Assembly (NCBI GenBank): GCA_934045905.1
Contig: OW203768.1
Location: forward strand, 35,121,060 to 35,185,059
DNA: 64,000 bases
DNA from: Leuctra nigra
Taxonomy: Eukaryota > Arthropoda > Insecta > Plecoptera > Leuctridae
Direction of reading: 5' to 3'
The position numbers and the translations under genes were made by a program. The notes under the pieces were generated by a model that was given only the letters and a program-made list of their open reading frames with translations, was not told where the DNA came from and did not search any database. Positions 11,391 to 24,686 of this stretch are shown one piece after another (positions within the stretch are counted from its first letter, which is position 1; every line of letters begins with the position of its first letter).

Positions 11391-14300
11391 GGGCACAAAC
11401 ACAACTTCTATCACGGCTGGTTTCTATCAACTCGACCCACTCTCTGGATACAAACACAACTTCTATCACGGCTGGTTTCTATCAACTCGACCCACTCTCT
11501 GGACACAAACACAACTTCTATCACGGCTGGTTTCTTTCAACTCGACCCACTCTCTGGACACAAACACAACTTCTATCACGGCTGGTTTCTATCAACTCGA
11601 CCCACTCTCTGGACACAAACACAACTTCTATCACGGCTGGTTTCTATCAACTCGACCCACTCTCTGGACACAAACACAACTTCTATCACGGCTGGTTTCT
11701 ATCAACTCGACCCACTCTCTGGACACAAACACAACTTCTATCACGGCTGGTTTCTATCAACTCGACCCACTCTCTGGACACAAACACAACTTCTATCACG
11801 GCTGGTTTCTATCAACTCGACCCACTCTCTGGACACAAACACAACTTCTATCACGGCTGGTTTCTATCAACTCGACCCACTCTCTGGATACAAACACAAC
11901 TTCTATCACGGCTGGTTTCTATCAACTCGACCCACTCTCTGGACACAAACACAACTTCTATCACGGCTGGTTTCTATCAACTCGACCCACTCTCTGGATA
12001 CAAACACAACTTCTATCATGGCTGGTTTCTATCAACTCGACCCACTCTCTGGATACAAACACAACTTCTATCACGGCTGGTTTCTATCAAATCGACCCAC
12101 TCTATGGACACAAACACAACTTCTATCACGGCTGGTTTCTATCAACTCGACCAACTCTCTGGACACAAACAGAACTTCTATCACGGCTGGTTTCTATCAA
12201 CTCGACCCACTCTCTGGATACAAACACAACTTCTATCACGGCTGGTTTCTATCAACTCGACCCACTCTCTGGACACAAACACAACTTCTATCACGGCTGG
12301 TTTCTATCAACTCGACCCACTCTCTGGATACAAACACAACTTCTATCACGGCTGGTTTCTATCAACTCGACCCACTCTCTGGACACAAACACAACTTCTA
12401 TCACGGCTGGTTTCTATCAACTCGACCCACTCTCTGGACACAAACACAACTTCTATCACGGCTGGTTTCTATCAACTCGACCCACTCTCTGGATACAAAC
12501 ACAACTTCTATCACGGCTGGTTTCTATCAACTCGACCAACTCTCTGGACACAAACACAACTTCTATCACGGCTGGTTTCTATCAACTCGACCCACTCTCT
12601 GGACACAAACACAACTTCTATCACGGCTGGTTTCTATCAACTCGACCCACTCTCTGGACACAAACACAACTTCATCACGGCTGGTTTCTATCAACTCGAC
12701 CCACTCTCTGGACGCAAACACAACTTCTATCACGGCTGGTTTCTATCAACTCGACCCACTCTCTGGATACAAACAGAACTTCTATCACGGCTGGTTTCTA
12801 TCAACTCGACCCACTCTCTGGACACAAACACAACTTCTATCACGGCTGGTTTCTATCAACTCGACCCACTCTCTGGACACAAACACAACTTCTATCACGA
12901 CTGGTTTCTATCAACTCGACCCACTCTCTGGACACAAACACAACTTCTATCACGGCTGGTTTCTATCAACTCGACCTACTCTCTGGACACAAACACAACT
13001 TCTATCACGGCTGGTTTCTATCAACTCGACCTACTCTCTGGACACAAACACAACTTCTATCACGGCTGGTTTCTATCAACTCGACCCACTCTCTGGACAC
13101 AAACACAACTTCTATCACGGCTGGTTTCTATCAACTCGACCCACTCTCTGGATACAAACACAACTTCTATCACGGCTGGTTTCTATCAACTCGACCCACT
13201 CTCTGGACACAAACACAACTTCTATCACGGCTGGTTTCTATCAACTCGACCCACTCTCTGGACACAAACACAACTTCTATCACGGCTGGTTTCTATCAAC
13301 TCGACCCACTCTCTGGACACAAACACAACTTCTATCACGGCTGGTTTCTATCAACTCGACCCACTCTCTGGACACAAACACAACTTCTATCACGGCTGGT
13401 TTCTATCAACTCGATCCACTCTCTGGATACAAACACAACTTCTATCACGGCTGGTTTCTATCAACTCGAACCACTCTCTGGACACAAACACAACTTCTAT
13501 CACGGCTGGTTTCTATCAACTCGACCCACTCTCTGGATACAAACACAACTTCTATCACGGCTGGTTTCTATCAACTCGACCCACTCTCTGGACACAAACA
13601 CAACTTCTATCACGGCTGGTTTCTATCAACTCGACCCACTCTCTGGACACAAACACAACTTCTATCACGGCTGGTTTCTATCAACTCGACCCACTCTCTG
13701 GACGCAAACACAACTTCTATCACGGCTGGTTTCTATCAACTCGACCCACTCTCTGGGCACAAACACAACTTCTATCACGGCTGGTTTCTATCAACTCGAC
13801 CCACTCTCTGGATACAAACACAACTTCTATCACGGCTGGTTTCTATCAACTCGACCCACTCTCTGGACACAAACACAACTTCTATCACGGCTGGTTTCTT
13901 TCAACTCGACCCACTCTCTGGACACAAACACAACTTCTATCACGGCTGGTTTCTATCAACTCGACCCACTCTCTGGACACAAACACAACTTCTATCACGG
14001 CTGGTTTCTATCAACTCGACCCACTCTCTGGACACAAACACAACTTCTATCACGGCTGGTTTCTATCAACTCGACCCACTCTCTGGACACAAACACAACT
14101 TCTATCACGGCTGGTTTCTATCAACTCGACCCACTCTCTGGACACAAACACAACTTCTATCACGGCTGGTTTCTATCAACTCGACCCACTCTCTGGACAC
14201 AAACACAACTTCTATCACGGCTGGTTTCTATCAACTCGACCCACTCTCTGGATACAAACACAACTTCTATCACGGCTGGTTTCTATCAACTCGACCCACT

Positions 14301-17300
14301 CTCTGGACACAAACACAACTTCTATCACGGCTGGTTTCTATCAACTCGACCCACTCTCTGGACACAAACACAACTTCTATCACGGCTGGTTTCTATCAAC
14401 TCGACCCACTCTCTGGATACAAACACAACTTCTATCACGGCTGGTTTCTATCAACTCGACCAACTCTCTGGACACAAACACAACTTCTATCACGGCTGGT
14501 TTCTATCAACTCGACCCACTCTCTGGACACAAACACAACTTCTATCACGGCTGGTTTCTATCAACTCGACCCACTCTCTGGACACAAACACAACTTCATC
14601 ACGGCTGGTTTCTATCAACTCGACCCACTCTCTGGACGCAAACACAACTTCTATCACGGCTGGTTTCTATCAACTCGACCCACTCTCTGGACACAAACAC
14701 AACTTCTATCACGGCTGGTTTCTATCAACTCGACCCACTCTCTGGACACAAACACAACTTCTATCACGGCTGGTTTCTATCAACTCGACCCACTCTCTGG
14801 ATACAAACACAACTTCTATCACGGCTGGTTTCTATCAACTCGACCCACTCTCTGGACGCAAACACAACTTCTATCACGGCTGGTTTCTATCAACTCGACC
14901 CACTCTCTGGATACAAACACAACTTCTATCACGGCTGGTTTCTATCAACTCGACCCACTCTCTGGATACAAACACAACTTCTATCACGGCTGGTTTCTAT
15001 CAACTCGACCCACTCTCTGGATACAAACACAACTTCTATCACGGCTGGTTTCTATCAACTCGACCCACTCTCTGGACACAAACACAACTTCTATCACGGC
15101 TGGTTTCTATCAACTCGACCCACTCTCTGGATACAAACACAACTTCTATCACGGCTGGTTTCTATCAACTCGACCCACTCTCTGGACACAAACACAACTT
15201 CTATCACGGCTGGTTTCTATCAACTCGACCCACTCTCTGGACACTAACACAACTTCTATCACGGCTGGTTTCTATCAACTCGACCCACTCTCTGGATACA
15301 AACACAACTTCTATCACGGCTGGTTTCTATCAACTCGACCCACTCTCTGGATACAAACACAACTTCTATCACGGCTGGTTTCTATCAACTCGACCCACTC
15401 TCTGGGCACAAACACAACTTCTATCACGGCTGGTTTCTATCAACTCGACCCACTCTCTGGACACAAACACAACTTCTATCACGGCTGGTTTCTATCAACT
15501 CGACCCACTCTCTGGATACAAACACAACTTCTATCACGGCTGGTTTCTATCAACTCGACCCACTCTCTGGACACAAACAGTACTTCTATCACGGCTGGTT
15601 TCTATCAACTCAACCCACTCTCTGGACACAAACACAACTTCTATCACGGCTGGTTTCTATCAACTCGACCCACTCTCTGGACACAAACACAACTTCTATC
15701 ACGGCTGGTTTCTATCAACTCGACCCACTCTCTGGATACAAACACAACTTCTATCATGGCTGGTTTCTATCAACTCGACCCACTCTCTGGATACAAACAC
15801 AACTTCTATCACGGCTGGTTTCTATCAAATCGACCCACTCTATGGACACAAACACAACTTCTATCACGGCTGGTTTCTATCAACTCGACCCACTCTCTGG
15901 ACACAAACAGAACTTCTATCACGGCTGGTTTCTATCAACTCGACCCACTCTCTGGATACAAACACAACTTCTATCACGGCTGGTTTCTATCAACTCGACC
16001 CACTCTCTGGACACAAACACAACTTCTATCACGGCTGGTTTCTATCAACTCGACCCACTCTCTGGATACAAACACAACTTCTATCACGGCTGGTTTCTAT
16101 CAACTCGACCCACTCTCTGGACACAAACACAACTTCTATCACGGCTGGTTTCTATCAACTCGACCCACTCTCTGGACACAAACACAACTTCTATCACGGC
16201 TGGTTTCTATCAACTCGACCCACTCTCTGGACACAAACACAACTTCTATCACGGCTGGTTTCTATCAACTCGACCCACTCTCTGGATACAAACAGAACTT
16301 CTATCACGGCTGGTTTCTATCAACTCGACCCACTCTCTGGACACAAACACAACTTCTATCACGGCTGGTTTCTATCAACTCGACCCACTCTCTGGACACA
16401 AACACAACTTCTATCACGACTGGTTTCTATCAACTCGACCCACTCTCTGGACACAAACACAACTTCTATCACGGCTGGTTTCTATCAACTCGACCTACTC
16501 TCTGGACACAAACACAACTTCTATCACGGCTGGTTTCTATCAACTCGACCTACTCTCTGGACACAAACACAACTTCTATCACGGCTGGTTTCTATCAACT
16601 CGACCCACTCTCTGGACACAAACACAACTTCTATCACGGCTGGTTTCTATCAACTCGACCCACTCTCTGGATACAAACACAACTTCTATCACGGCTGGTT
16701 TCTATCAACTCGACCCACTCTCTGGACACAAACACAACTTCTATCACGGCTGGTTTCTATCAACTCGACCCACTCTCTGGACACAAACACAACTTCTATC
16801 ACGGCTGGTTTCTATCAACTCGACCCACTCTCTGGACACAAACACAACTTCTATCACGGCTGGTTTCTATCAACTCGACCCACTCTCTGGACACAAACAC
16901 AACTTCTATCACGGCTGGTTTCTATCAACTCGACCCACTCTCTGGATACAAACACAACTTCTATCACGGCTGGTTTCTATCAACTCGAACCACTCTCTGG
17001 ACACAAACACAACTTCTATCACGGCTGGTTTCTATCAACTCGACCCACTCTCTGGATACAAACACAACTTCTATCACGGCTGGTTTCTATCAACTCGACC
17101 CACTCTCTGGACACAAACACAACTTCTATCACGGCTGGTTTCTATCAACTCGACCCACTCTCTGGACACAAACACAACTTCTATCACGGCTGGTTTCTAT
17201 CAACTCGACCCACTCTCTGGACGCAAACACAACTTCTATCACGGCTGGTTTCTATCAACTCGACCCACTCTCTGGACGCAAACACAACTTCTATCACGGC

Positions 17301-17956
17301 TGGTTTCTATCAACTCGACCCACTCTCTGGGCACAAACACAACTTCTATCACGGCTGGTTTCTATCAACTCGACCCACTCTCTGGATACAAACACAACTT
17401 CTATCACGGCTGGTTTCTATCAACTCGACCCACTCTCTGGACACAAACACAACTTCTATCACGGCTGGTTTCTTTCAACTCGACCCACTCTCTGGACACA
17501 AACACAACTTCTATCACGGCTGGTTTCTATTAACTCGACCCACTCTCTGGACACAAACACAACTTCTATCACGGCTGGTTTCTATCAACTCGACCCACTC
17601 TCTGGACACAAACATAACTTCTATCACGGCTGGTTTCTATCAACTCGACCCACTCTCTGGACACAAACACAACTTCTATCACGGCTGGTTTCTATCAACT
17701 CGACCCACTCTCTGGACACAAACACAACTTCTATCACGGCTGGTTTCTATCAACTCGACCCACTCTCTGGATACAAACACAACTTCTATCACGGCTGGTT
17801 TCTATCAACTCGACCCACTCTCTGGACACAAACACAACTTCTATCACGGCTGGTTTCTATCAACTCGACCCACTCTCTGGACACAAACACAACTTCTATC
17901 ACGGCTGGTTTCTATCAACTCGACCCACTCTCTGGATACAAACACAACTTCTATCC

Positions 17957-18364
17957 TAATTCCATATTCGTTTTCTTTATTCCTCGTTCGTCCAGTTCCA
18001 TAATTCGATCAAACATTCGTAAAAAGTCTGGTTGATTCGATTAGTTTTTATTTTACGAGCGACCGGCGGATGTCGAAGTTGCGTGCATTGAACAGAAGCT
18101 GGAGGAGTGATGTCATTAACTCTGGTAAACTGATTGGCGTGGGGTAAAATGTGGACACGGCTGACGGAATTGTGGCCCCCTGACAATTTATACCCAGCGT
18201 ATGAAGAAAGTCATTAGTTTCGAGCCATAAGTATTGCGTCATACGATATACATGTTGATAGTGAATTACATGTCGGTTAAAATTGGTTTCATTACAGACT
18301 GGCTAAATGATTAAAAGCGAACGAGAATGGCCGATTCTCCTTTTGACTGTTTTGGCTATGATTT
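17957..18364. other. Right flank of the minisatellite, no gene recognised
   Basis: AT-rich sequence directly abuts the last partial repeat unit. No inverted repeat or target duplication is visible at the array edges, so there is no sign that the array was carried in as a unit. Confidence 0.5.
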
Positions 18365-19237
18365 TTGAGCGAGCGTAGCAAGCGTTTCCATTCTGCACTT
18401 TTGGACACTTTCTCTGTTTTCTTTTGTGTGTGTTTTTTTTGTGTTTAGCCCGACGGGTCAGGCCACATTTTTCTTTCGATCGAGCTGAAATTTTGCACAC
18501 ATACTAGAAACATTCTAACTTAATCGTGTATAGTTTTTGAGAGCTGTAATTTGAGTGGTTCAAAAATTAAAATATCTCCTGATTGGTCGAAAATCAAAAT
18601 GTTCCGATTAAGTCCATATTTTGCATGGCCATTAAGACTACCATTTTCTCTTATTTTACAAGTTTTCAGCCCAATCATTAGATAACTTATGCACCTATTG
18701 TCATTTTTCAATGTTTGCAACTGTCAGAATTGATGGTATCGGGAAATTCCACTGCTTTCTGGATTGTTCTATTTGTGTACCAAGCTATAAGATGGCTATT
18801 TTTAGTTTCAATGAAAAATAATTTTTGTGACTGTGTGGATTATATTACAATTTATAAAGGATGTATATTATGTGTATTATATTATATAATTGTTTTGAAT
18901 ATAGATCGTGTTTCACAGGATGTTAGATGCAACGTTTCGACTTGAAATCACAATGTAACATTTCATATTTACACATTTCCAGCCCAATCGGTCAAACATT
19001 TACAGACTTATTTATATTTTAAGTGTTTTGAATATCTGTTCACGGATGGAGATGATGGAGAAGTATCAAATTCGTGGTACATTGACCAGTTATTAAATTT
19101 TTCCAGAACGTTTATTGAAAGTTGCGATGAAAGTCAGTAACGATGTATAGTTATAGTTATCTTTGATTGAAAGGATCGTGGCGATGTTACGCGTATCGGT
19201 GCTCGCTCATCAACGCGTTATTCGGAGCGTTTTCCTT
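18365..19237 (+). mobile_element. Hel-A copy (Helitron-like, non-autonomous), plus strand
   Basis: The 5' end has the family signature TTGAGCGAGCGTAGC, then CACTTTCTCTGT, a T/TG-rich tract, and GAGCTGAAATTTTGCACACA. The 3' end is GTGCTCGCTCATCAACGCGTT, a degraded hairpin and GCGTTTTCCTT, with the usual terminal CTAG mutated. The interior shares a segment with the copy at 23390-24544 (for example CAGAATTGATGGTATCGGG), which marks a subfamily. No Rep/helicase ORF is present. Confidence 0.7.
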
Positions 19238-19244
19238 TTTTTTT

Positions 19245-19678
19245 TACTTTTGGTGAGAAAGGTTGAACCGTTTTATTCATCGAGCTGAAATTTTAAAGAC
19301 ATGTAAAAACCACTGTTCGGTTTTCATTACAATATTTGAACAAGTCACGATTCCTTGAATTGTGATAATGTACCGTTTTTCCCAAGAAGAAGATGAAATT
19401 TTGCAAGTCGTTATATGACTAGCATTATTAAATTTAAAAAAATCTAGTTCGGTGAAAGAGGTAGTACCTTTAAACTAGAAAACGCTTTGTGTAAGGTGTT
19501 GATAAGCGAGCACTGACACCCGCAACACCTCGAAAATATATTGTTTTTACAACTCTACTTCTTAGTAACTAATGACAGCCACTTGTGCCTCAAAATCCGG
19601 GCTTAAAGTTGTTTTTGTCAAGATATCACGATCCTACAGATCACTTGGTCGACGATTCAGTTTGCACATTTAAATAGA
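19245..19678. mobile_element. Hel-A fragments (one plus, one minus)
   Basis: 19260-19310 resembles the 5' interior of Hel-A (CGAGCTGAAATTTTAAAGAC) in plus orientation. At 19475 a minus-strand 3' terminus begins (CTAGAAAACGCTTTG, then GTTGATAAGCGAGCAC) and runs about 180 bp before the next copy. Both are truncated. Confidence 0.5.
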
Positions 19679-20229
19679 AAAACGCTTGGAAAACGCTCAG
19701 TGTAGCGCGTTGATGAGCGAGCACCGGTACCTGCAGCATCTCCAGGCAAACACGTGATGAACCCAATTAAAGATAACTAAGTACATCATTACTGATTTCT
19801 TTGCAACTGTCTACAATTGCATAAGAGTAAGAGATCAATGTAGCATACCTAACATGAATTTGGTACTTTTCGATCAATCTCTGTTGAGCTGATTCAAAAC
19901 TCTTAAAATGGCAATTAGTCTGTAAACTTTACCGATTTGGCAAGACATTTTTAAAATATGATATAATGTTGATCTTGACATACTGCAGAATTTGAACGTA
20001 ATCGGAACATTTTAATTTTTTGCCAATCAGAAGATATTATTTTAAATTTAATCAATTGAAGGATTTGTCCGAATTTATTTAAAATGTGGTATTGAGGCGA
20101 AATTAAGAACAGAATTTCAGCTCGATCAGAGAAATGGTGCGACCGGTGAGGAAAAGACAAGTAACAAAAAAAGAGTGCACCCAACCAAGTGATAAAGCCA
20201 AAATGGTGACGTTCGCTTCGCTCGCTCAA
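19679..20229 (-). mobile_element. Hel-A copy, internally shortened, minus strand
   Basis: The minus-strand 3' signature (AAAACGCTCAGTGTAGCGCG, then TGATGAGCGAGCAC) lies at 19690-19725. The 5' signature, the reverse complement of TTGAGCGAGCGAAGCGAACG, ends at 20229 and is preceded by host A in element orientation. At about 550 bp it is roughly 350 bp shorter than full-length relatives, so an internal deletion is likely. Confidence 0.65.
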
Positions 20230-20868
20230 TACACTTGTATCCTCAAGTTCACTCTTCTTCGATCTTCGTCATTGTATACGTGTTATTATTCACGGATGTT
20301 GACGTACCAAAATCAACTCTCAGTTTGCTGTACTTTAATTATCTAGGAAGACTTTTGATTATATACACATTCATTAACTTAAAGTAACTTCCACGTAATT
20401 AAATTTAAATTGAATACAGTTGAGAGACATTAAAGATTGAAGTTTTAATGACATGTATTGAAGTGTATGAAATTTAAGTTAATTTTGATTTCAGATAAAT
20501 TAAATATGAGCCATTAACGAGTTGCCATGGTACACTTTTGGCGCGTTACATGAGCTGCTTTGTGTAGCCCAGGTCTAATAATATTGGTCTTTATACAGCA
20601 TTATCAGAGGTCACATATACTAAAGTTTTTTTTAGCAGAATACTCTGATTGATTTAGCTCTGATTTAGCTTGCTAAAAACGTATATAGAATGTCAACAAC
20701 TCTTTAAGTTCTAGACCGATATATCAGAAAATGGTAAACCATCAAATTATTTACTCCAATAATCATGAAAATTTGAAGTTGATCGGAAATTGTTAAGTTT
20801 ATTCATGGACGAATCCATTTTGATTTCTTCATGGTGTATTTGATTCTGTGGTCTTCACAGCCGTTCCC
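20230..20868. other. AT-rich DNA with faint Hel-A-like segment, no gene
   Basis: 20690-20800 carries a decayed copy of the Hel-A internal module (tgtcaacaactctttaag, then GAAGTTGATCGG). No termini or ORF of protein character are visible. Confidence 0.4.
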
Positions 20869-20992
20869 AGGGGCCGTATTATAGAACATTTTAATTCCCA
20901 ATTCTGATGGAATCTGATTCGGTGCAATATTAATCCTTATGGCCGTTCCATCAGGAATGGAATTGGGAAAACGTTCAAGTTTACGCCTCCAG
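20869..20992. mobile_element. MITE-C copy 1 (short palindromic element)
   Basis: About 125 bp, beginning CAGGGGCCGTATTATAGAAC and ending with sequence whose complement is GGAGGCGTAAACTTGAACG. The two halves are related as imperfect inverted repeats around ATCAGAATTGGAATT-like cores. Three similar copies occur elsewhere in the window, supporting a mobile family. Confidence 0.55.
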
Positions 20993-21149
20993 GTCTGTAG
21001 AGTTTGTTTTGATGATGTCAACTAGGTACATTTTACTTCTTGATCTAGCTATAAAGTACTCGTGCATTCATGTGGCAACAGTCATGTGTAAGTACAGTCA
21101 CCACAATGTGTGGCTTTATACAACCTTTGTATAACCATTACACTTTAGA

Positions 21150-21504
21150 GGTTATAAAAACGCTCTGTGTAGCGCGTTGATAAGTGAGCCTTTGTTTTGC
21201 ATGCGAATTCATGTGCGTATGAAAGTTGCTCCTCTACAATACATTGAAAAAGGCTAGAAAGAAAAATATGAAAGGAGTGGTGATAATGTCTTTGAAATAT
21301 CTTTGAATAAATTTAGAACTATTTCAAAATATGCCTAATATGTCTTAAAATGTCAAAAACACTTGAAGTTCTTGACAGATTGGTCTGAAAATTGTCAAAT
21401 TCATCTTAAATGTTTGTCCCATTGATCATGTAAAATGAGAAGTTGATCTGTTAAATGTTTCTATTTTCAATTAACAACAAATTACAGGATATCGTTCAAA
21501 TAAA
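21150..21504 (-). mobile_element. Hel-A 3' fragment, minus strand
   Basis: It begins with AAAAACGCTCTGTGTAGCGC and GTTGATAAGTGAGC, the family 3' end read on the minus strand, and continues with internal modules. It stops exactly where the next full copy starts at 21505, suggesting that the later copy inserted into it or that its 5' part was lost. Confidence 0.55.
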
Positions 21505-22401
21505 CTAGGAAAACGCTATGTGTATTGTGTAACGCGTTGATGAGCGAGCACGGACACGCGCAACACCTCGAACCGAAATTACGTCTATCAAAAATATCAT
21601 TAAAAGCCAATAATTCTTGAAATTCGTCAGACTTGTAGGTATAAAAATCTCCAAATATTCCTAAAGTATTATGTCCCAATAACCATTCAAAGGTTTATGT
21701 TGATCGATTGAACCTTTATGATTAAAATGTTCCATGTTAATATTCAAAAATCATAGGATCTATTTAAAAAAAATATACCTGGGACCACTCATATGATAAA
21801 AGTGTGTGTACTTACACAATATTAGACGATCTGTTGAACGGTCATATCAGTTTCATACGTTTGAAAGTTTCTGCTCTAACTACCTTGGAACTATAAAGAT
21901 TCGAAGTAGCCGTGATCAACATTTTTGAGTTATTTGACAGCCAACACGCAAAATGTCCGTAAAATGTCAATAACGTTTGGATGTCTGAAAATTGTCAAAA
22001 ATACAGATAATGTTGGTACCAATGACCACGCGTTGTTTTAAGTTTATCGCTCAATCGGTTCTAGTTTAAATTTCAAAAAAAAAGATTTTTTGAAATCTTA
22101 ACAAATGGGAGGATTTGGTTGAAACTTTGTATGATTGGGAACAATGTTGGTTGCAATGACTTTGCTAAATTTAAAATTTATCGGAGCAACCAATCGAAAG
22201 ATAATTTTTTTTAAACATGAACCAATCACAGGAGCCCGTTCAAAAACGATCCCAGGGACCGCATAGATTACGTTTGCATATGTGCAAAGTTTCAGATCGA
22301 TTAATTGTGCGGTTTAACCTGGGCTGTGCGGACAAAAAAAAAGAAGAATAAGTGTAGTGCCATAAGTGTACCACGTGGTGACGCTCGCTACGCTAGCTCA
22401 A
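21505..22401 (-). mobile_element. Hel-A copy, full length, minus strand
   Basis: The terminal CTAG (21505-21508) is followed inward by GAAAACGCTATG and GCGTTGATGAGCGAGCAC. The other end is the complement of TTGAGCTAGCGTAGCGAGCG, ending at 22401. In element orientation the flanks are A at the 5' side and T at the 3' side, as expected for Helitron A-T insertion. The length is 897 bp. It has no coding capacity. Confidence 0.75.
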
Positions 22402-22436
22402 TAACTTTTCACAATGACATTGGTTTTATTGATAAA

Positions 22437-23336
22437 CTAGGAAAACGCTCAGTGTAACGCGTTGATGAGCGAGCACAGAACATGCAGCATCCCCAGTCTC
22501 GATAAACGACACCTACATACTTTTTCCAGCTTTTGACAACCCATACTAAACTCGTAAAATGACAACAATTAATACTTGACTGATTGGGCTTAACATGTGT
22601 AAAATTGTAGATTATGTTTGTCTTGATCACCTTGCAAAATGTGAACTTAATCGGAACATTTTGATTGTCGACCAATCAGAAGATATTAAACTTAAAACCA
22701 ATAGGAGGATTTGGCCTTCGTACTGCATCCGATTTGATATGCGCTAGTTTTACTGTAAATTGTGGACCACTTGGCTGCTCTACAGGCCTTGGAGCAGAAG
22801 CTAAAGAAGGCAGGGATGAAAATGTAGTAAATATTTCAAGATTATGGAATAAAATGTCCCTAAAATGACAAAAACTTTTGAAAATAAACGACAGATTAGA
22901 CTGAAAATAAGCAAAAATACCTTAAATGTTGGTACCAATGACCATGCGAAGTTTTAAGTTGGTCGGTCAATCGGTTCTAGTTTCAATTTAAAAAATCATT
23001 TGAATAATGGTTTTTAATTTTAACCAATAAGGAGGATTTGGCTGAAATTTATTATGATTGGGTACAATGTTGGTTGCAATGACTTAGCTAAATTTTAAAT
23101 TGATCGGAGCAACCAACCGAAAGATATTTTTTTTTAAACTTGATCCAATCACATGAGCCCGTTCAAAAACGATCCCAGGGACCGCATAGATTACGTTAGC
23201 ATGTGTGCAAAGTTTCAGATCGATTGAATGTGCGGTTTAGCCTGGGCTGTGCGGACAAAAAAAAACAAAAAAAAACACACACAGACAGAGAAAGTGTCAT
23301 AAGAGTACCATGGTGACGCTCGCTACGCTCGCTCAA
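22437..23336 (-). mobile_element. Hel-A copy, full length, minus strand
   Basis: CTAG at 22437-22440, then the hairpin arm CGCTCA, the palindrome AACGCGTT and the matching arm TGAGCG. The 5' terminus ends at 23336. The A-rich tract near 23259-23280 is the complement of the T-rich tract next to CACTTTCTCTGT in plus copies. It lies only 35 bp from the previous copy, so the two are head-to-tail neighbours. The interior keeps all the diverged modules described for the family. Confidence 0.75.
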
Positions 23337-23389
23337 TTATTGGGATTGTCATAATTACTATATGAAAAATTTATTACAAATACATATTA

Positions 23390-24544
23390 CTAGGAAAACG
23401 CTCCGTGTAACGCGTTGATGAGCGAGCACCGACACGCGCAAGCCGCAACATCGCCAATCGAGCACGATCCATTCAATCAAAGAAAACTAACTATATCATT
23501 ACAGATTTCCATCGCAACTTTCTATAAACGTTCTGGAAAAATTAAAAACATATCAATGTACAACCACGGTCACATAAATTGCTTGCAAAATTCTAAGTCC
23601 TTTTTAAAATTTGATTACCCAGACGAAAGCACCGAGGTAAACGCAGATATTGAGCATGAGGTGTTATAGGGTTTGATTATTAGAATCAACCAACAACCTC
23701 ATAATAATATTTTTTTCGCCATTCAACAAATATTGACGGTAGCTAGAGCTTCAACTTAGCAGTTTACCGTCAATTATTCTGACCGTGGGTGTACCATGAA
23801 TTTGATACATCTCCATCAATCTCTCTGAACATTCGAAACACTTAAAATAGGTAGCAATAAGTATGAAAATTCTTGACCGATTGGGCTGATAATGTGTAAA
23901 ATATGAGATATTACATGTGCTATCTAGTCGAAACGTTGCTTCTAACATAACTGTGAAACACGATCCATATTAAAAAAATAGTAATATAAGACCTATGTTG
24001 GTATACATAGAGATAGGACATAATATACATCAATTATGAATTGCAATTTGCAAAATAATCCACACAATCGACAAGAATATTTTTTTCATCGTAACTGAGA
24101 ATAGCCATCTATACACTTTGGTTGGTAGTTGGTACATAAAACAATCCAGAAAGCCGTGCAATTTCCCGATACCATCAATTCTGACAGTTTCAAACATTGA
24201 AAATGTCATTAAGTCCATAATTTATCTAATGATTGGGCTGAAATCTTGTAAAATACTCGAAAATGGTTGTCTTAATGTTCATGCAAAATTTGAACTTAAT
24301 CGGAGCAATTTGATTTTCGACCAATCGGGAGATATTTTAATTTTTGAACCAATCAAATGGCAGCTCTCAAAAACTATACACGATTAAGTTGAAATGATAT
24401 TAGTATGTGTGCAAAATTTCAGCTCGATCGGGAAAAAATTGTGGCCTGCGGCTTCGGGCCAAACAAACAAAAACAAAAACAAACAAAAAACACAGAGAAA
24501 GTGTCCGAAAGTGCAGAATGGAGACGCTCGCTACGCTCGCTCAA
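23390..24544 (-). mobile_element. Hel-A copy, longer subfamily, minus strand
   Basis: CTAG at 23390-23393 and a 5' terminus ending at 24544 give about 1155 bp, the longest uninterrupted copy. The extra length is interior (about 23650-24180) and is partly shared with the plus copy at 18365. The 5' host base is G rather than A in element orientation, a likely point change. Confidence 0.7.
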
Positions 24545-24603
24545 CAAATTAAATATTAACTACGAATATAACAAAACGCAATAAAATGACAAGTATCAAG
24601 TCA

Positions 24604-24654
24604 TTGAGCGAGCGAAGCGAGCGTCTCCTTTTTGCTCTTTTGGCACGGACCTCT

Positions 24655-24686
<32 letters not shown>

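Larger units (their letters stand above)
7401..17956 (+). repeat. 55-bp minisatellite array, about 192 tandem copies
   Basis: A single uninterrupted array of a 55-bp unit (begins GGCTGGTTTCTATCAACTCG, ends ACTTCTATCAC) fills about 10.55 kb. The unit is about 47% GC with strong strand asymmetry (C far above G on +), in contrast to the AT-rich flanks. Most copies differ by one or two bases. The commonest variable site is GGACAC / GGATAC / GGACGC / GGGCAC. Three copies, near 8164, 12671 and 14594, have lost one T (CTTCATCAC) and are 54 bp long. The unit has no TAA, TAG or TGA in any + frame, and 55 is not a multiple of 3. Each forward frame therefore cycles through three phases and stays open, giving a 55-residue peptide period. 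Two frames are open end to end (7363-18003 and 7377-18035). The third is broken by TAA near 8918, 15244 and 17531. This reads as satellite DNA, not a gene. Confidence 0.95.

Noticed and set aside
7401..17956. CRISPR array
   Set aside because: Units are contiguous with no unique spacers, there are no cas genes, and the context is eukaryotic.
3933..17956. Minisatellite carried inside the Harbinger-like inverted repeats
   Set aside because: The right inverted repeat ends near 7158, before the array begins at 7401, and no matching repeat is visible beyond 17956.
7363..18035. Giant overlapping proteins of about 3,546 and 3,552 residues (and 2,092, 563, 509) across the array
   Set aside because: All come from reading a stop-free 55-bp repeat in different frames. 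Three equally good overlapping frames cannot all be genes, and there is no domain, start context or codon evidence for any of them.
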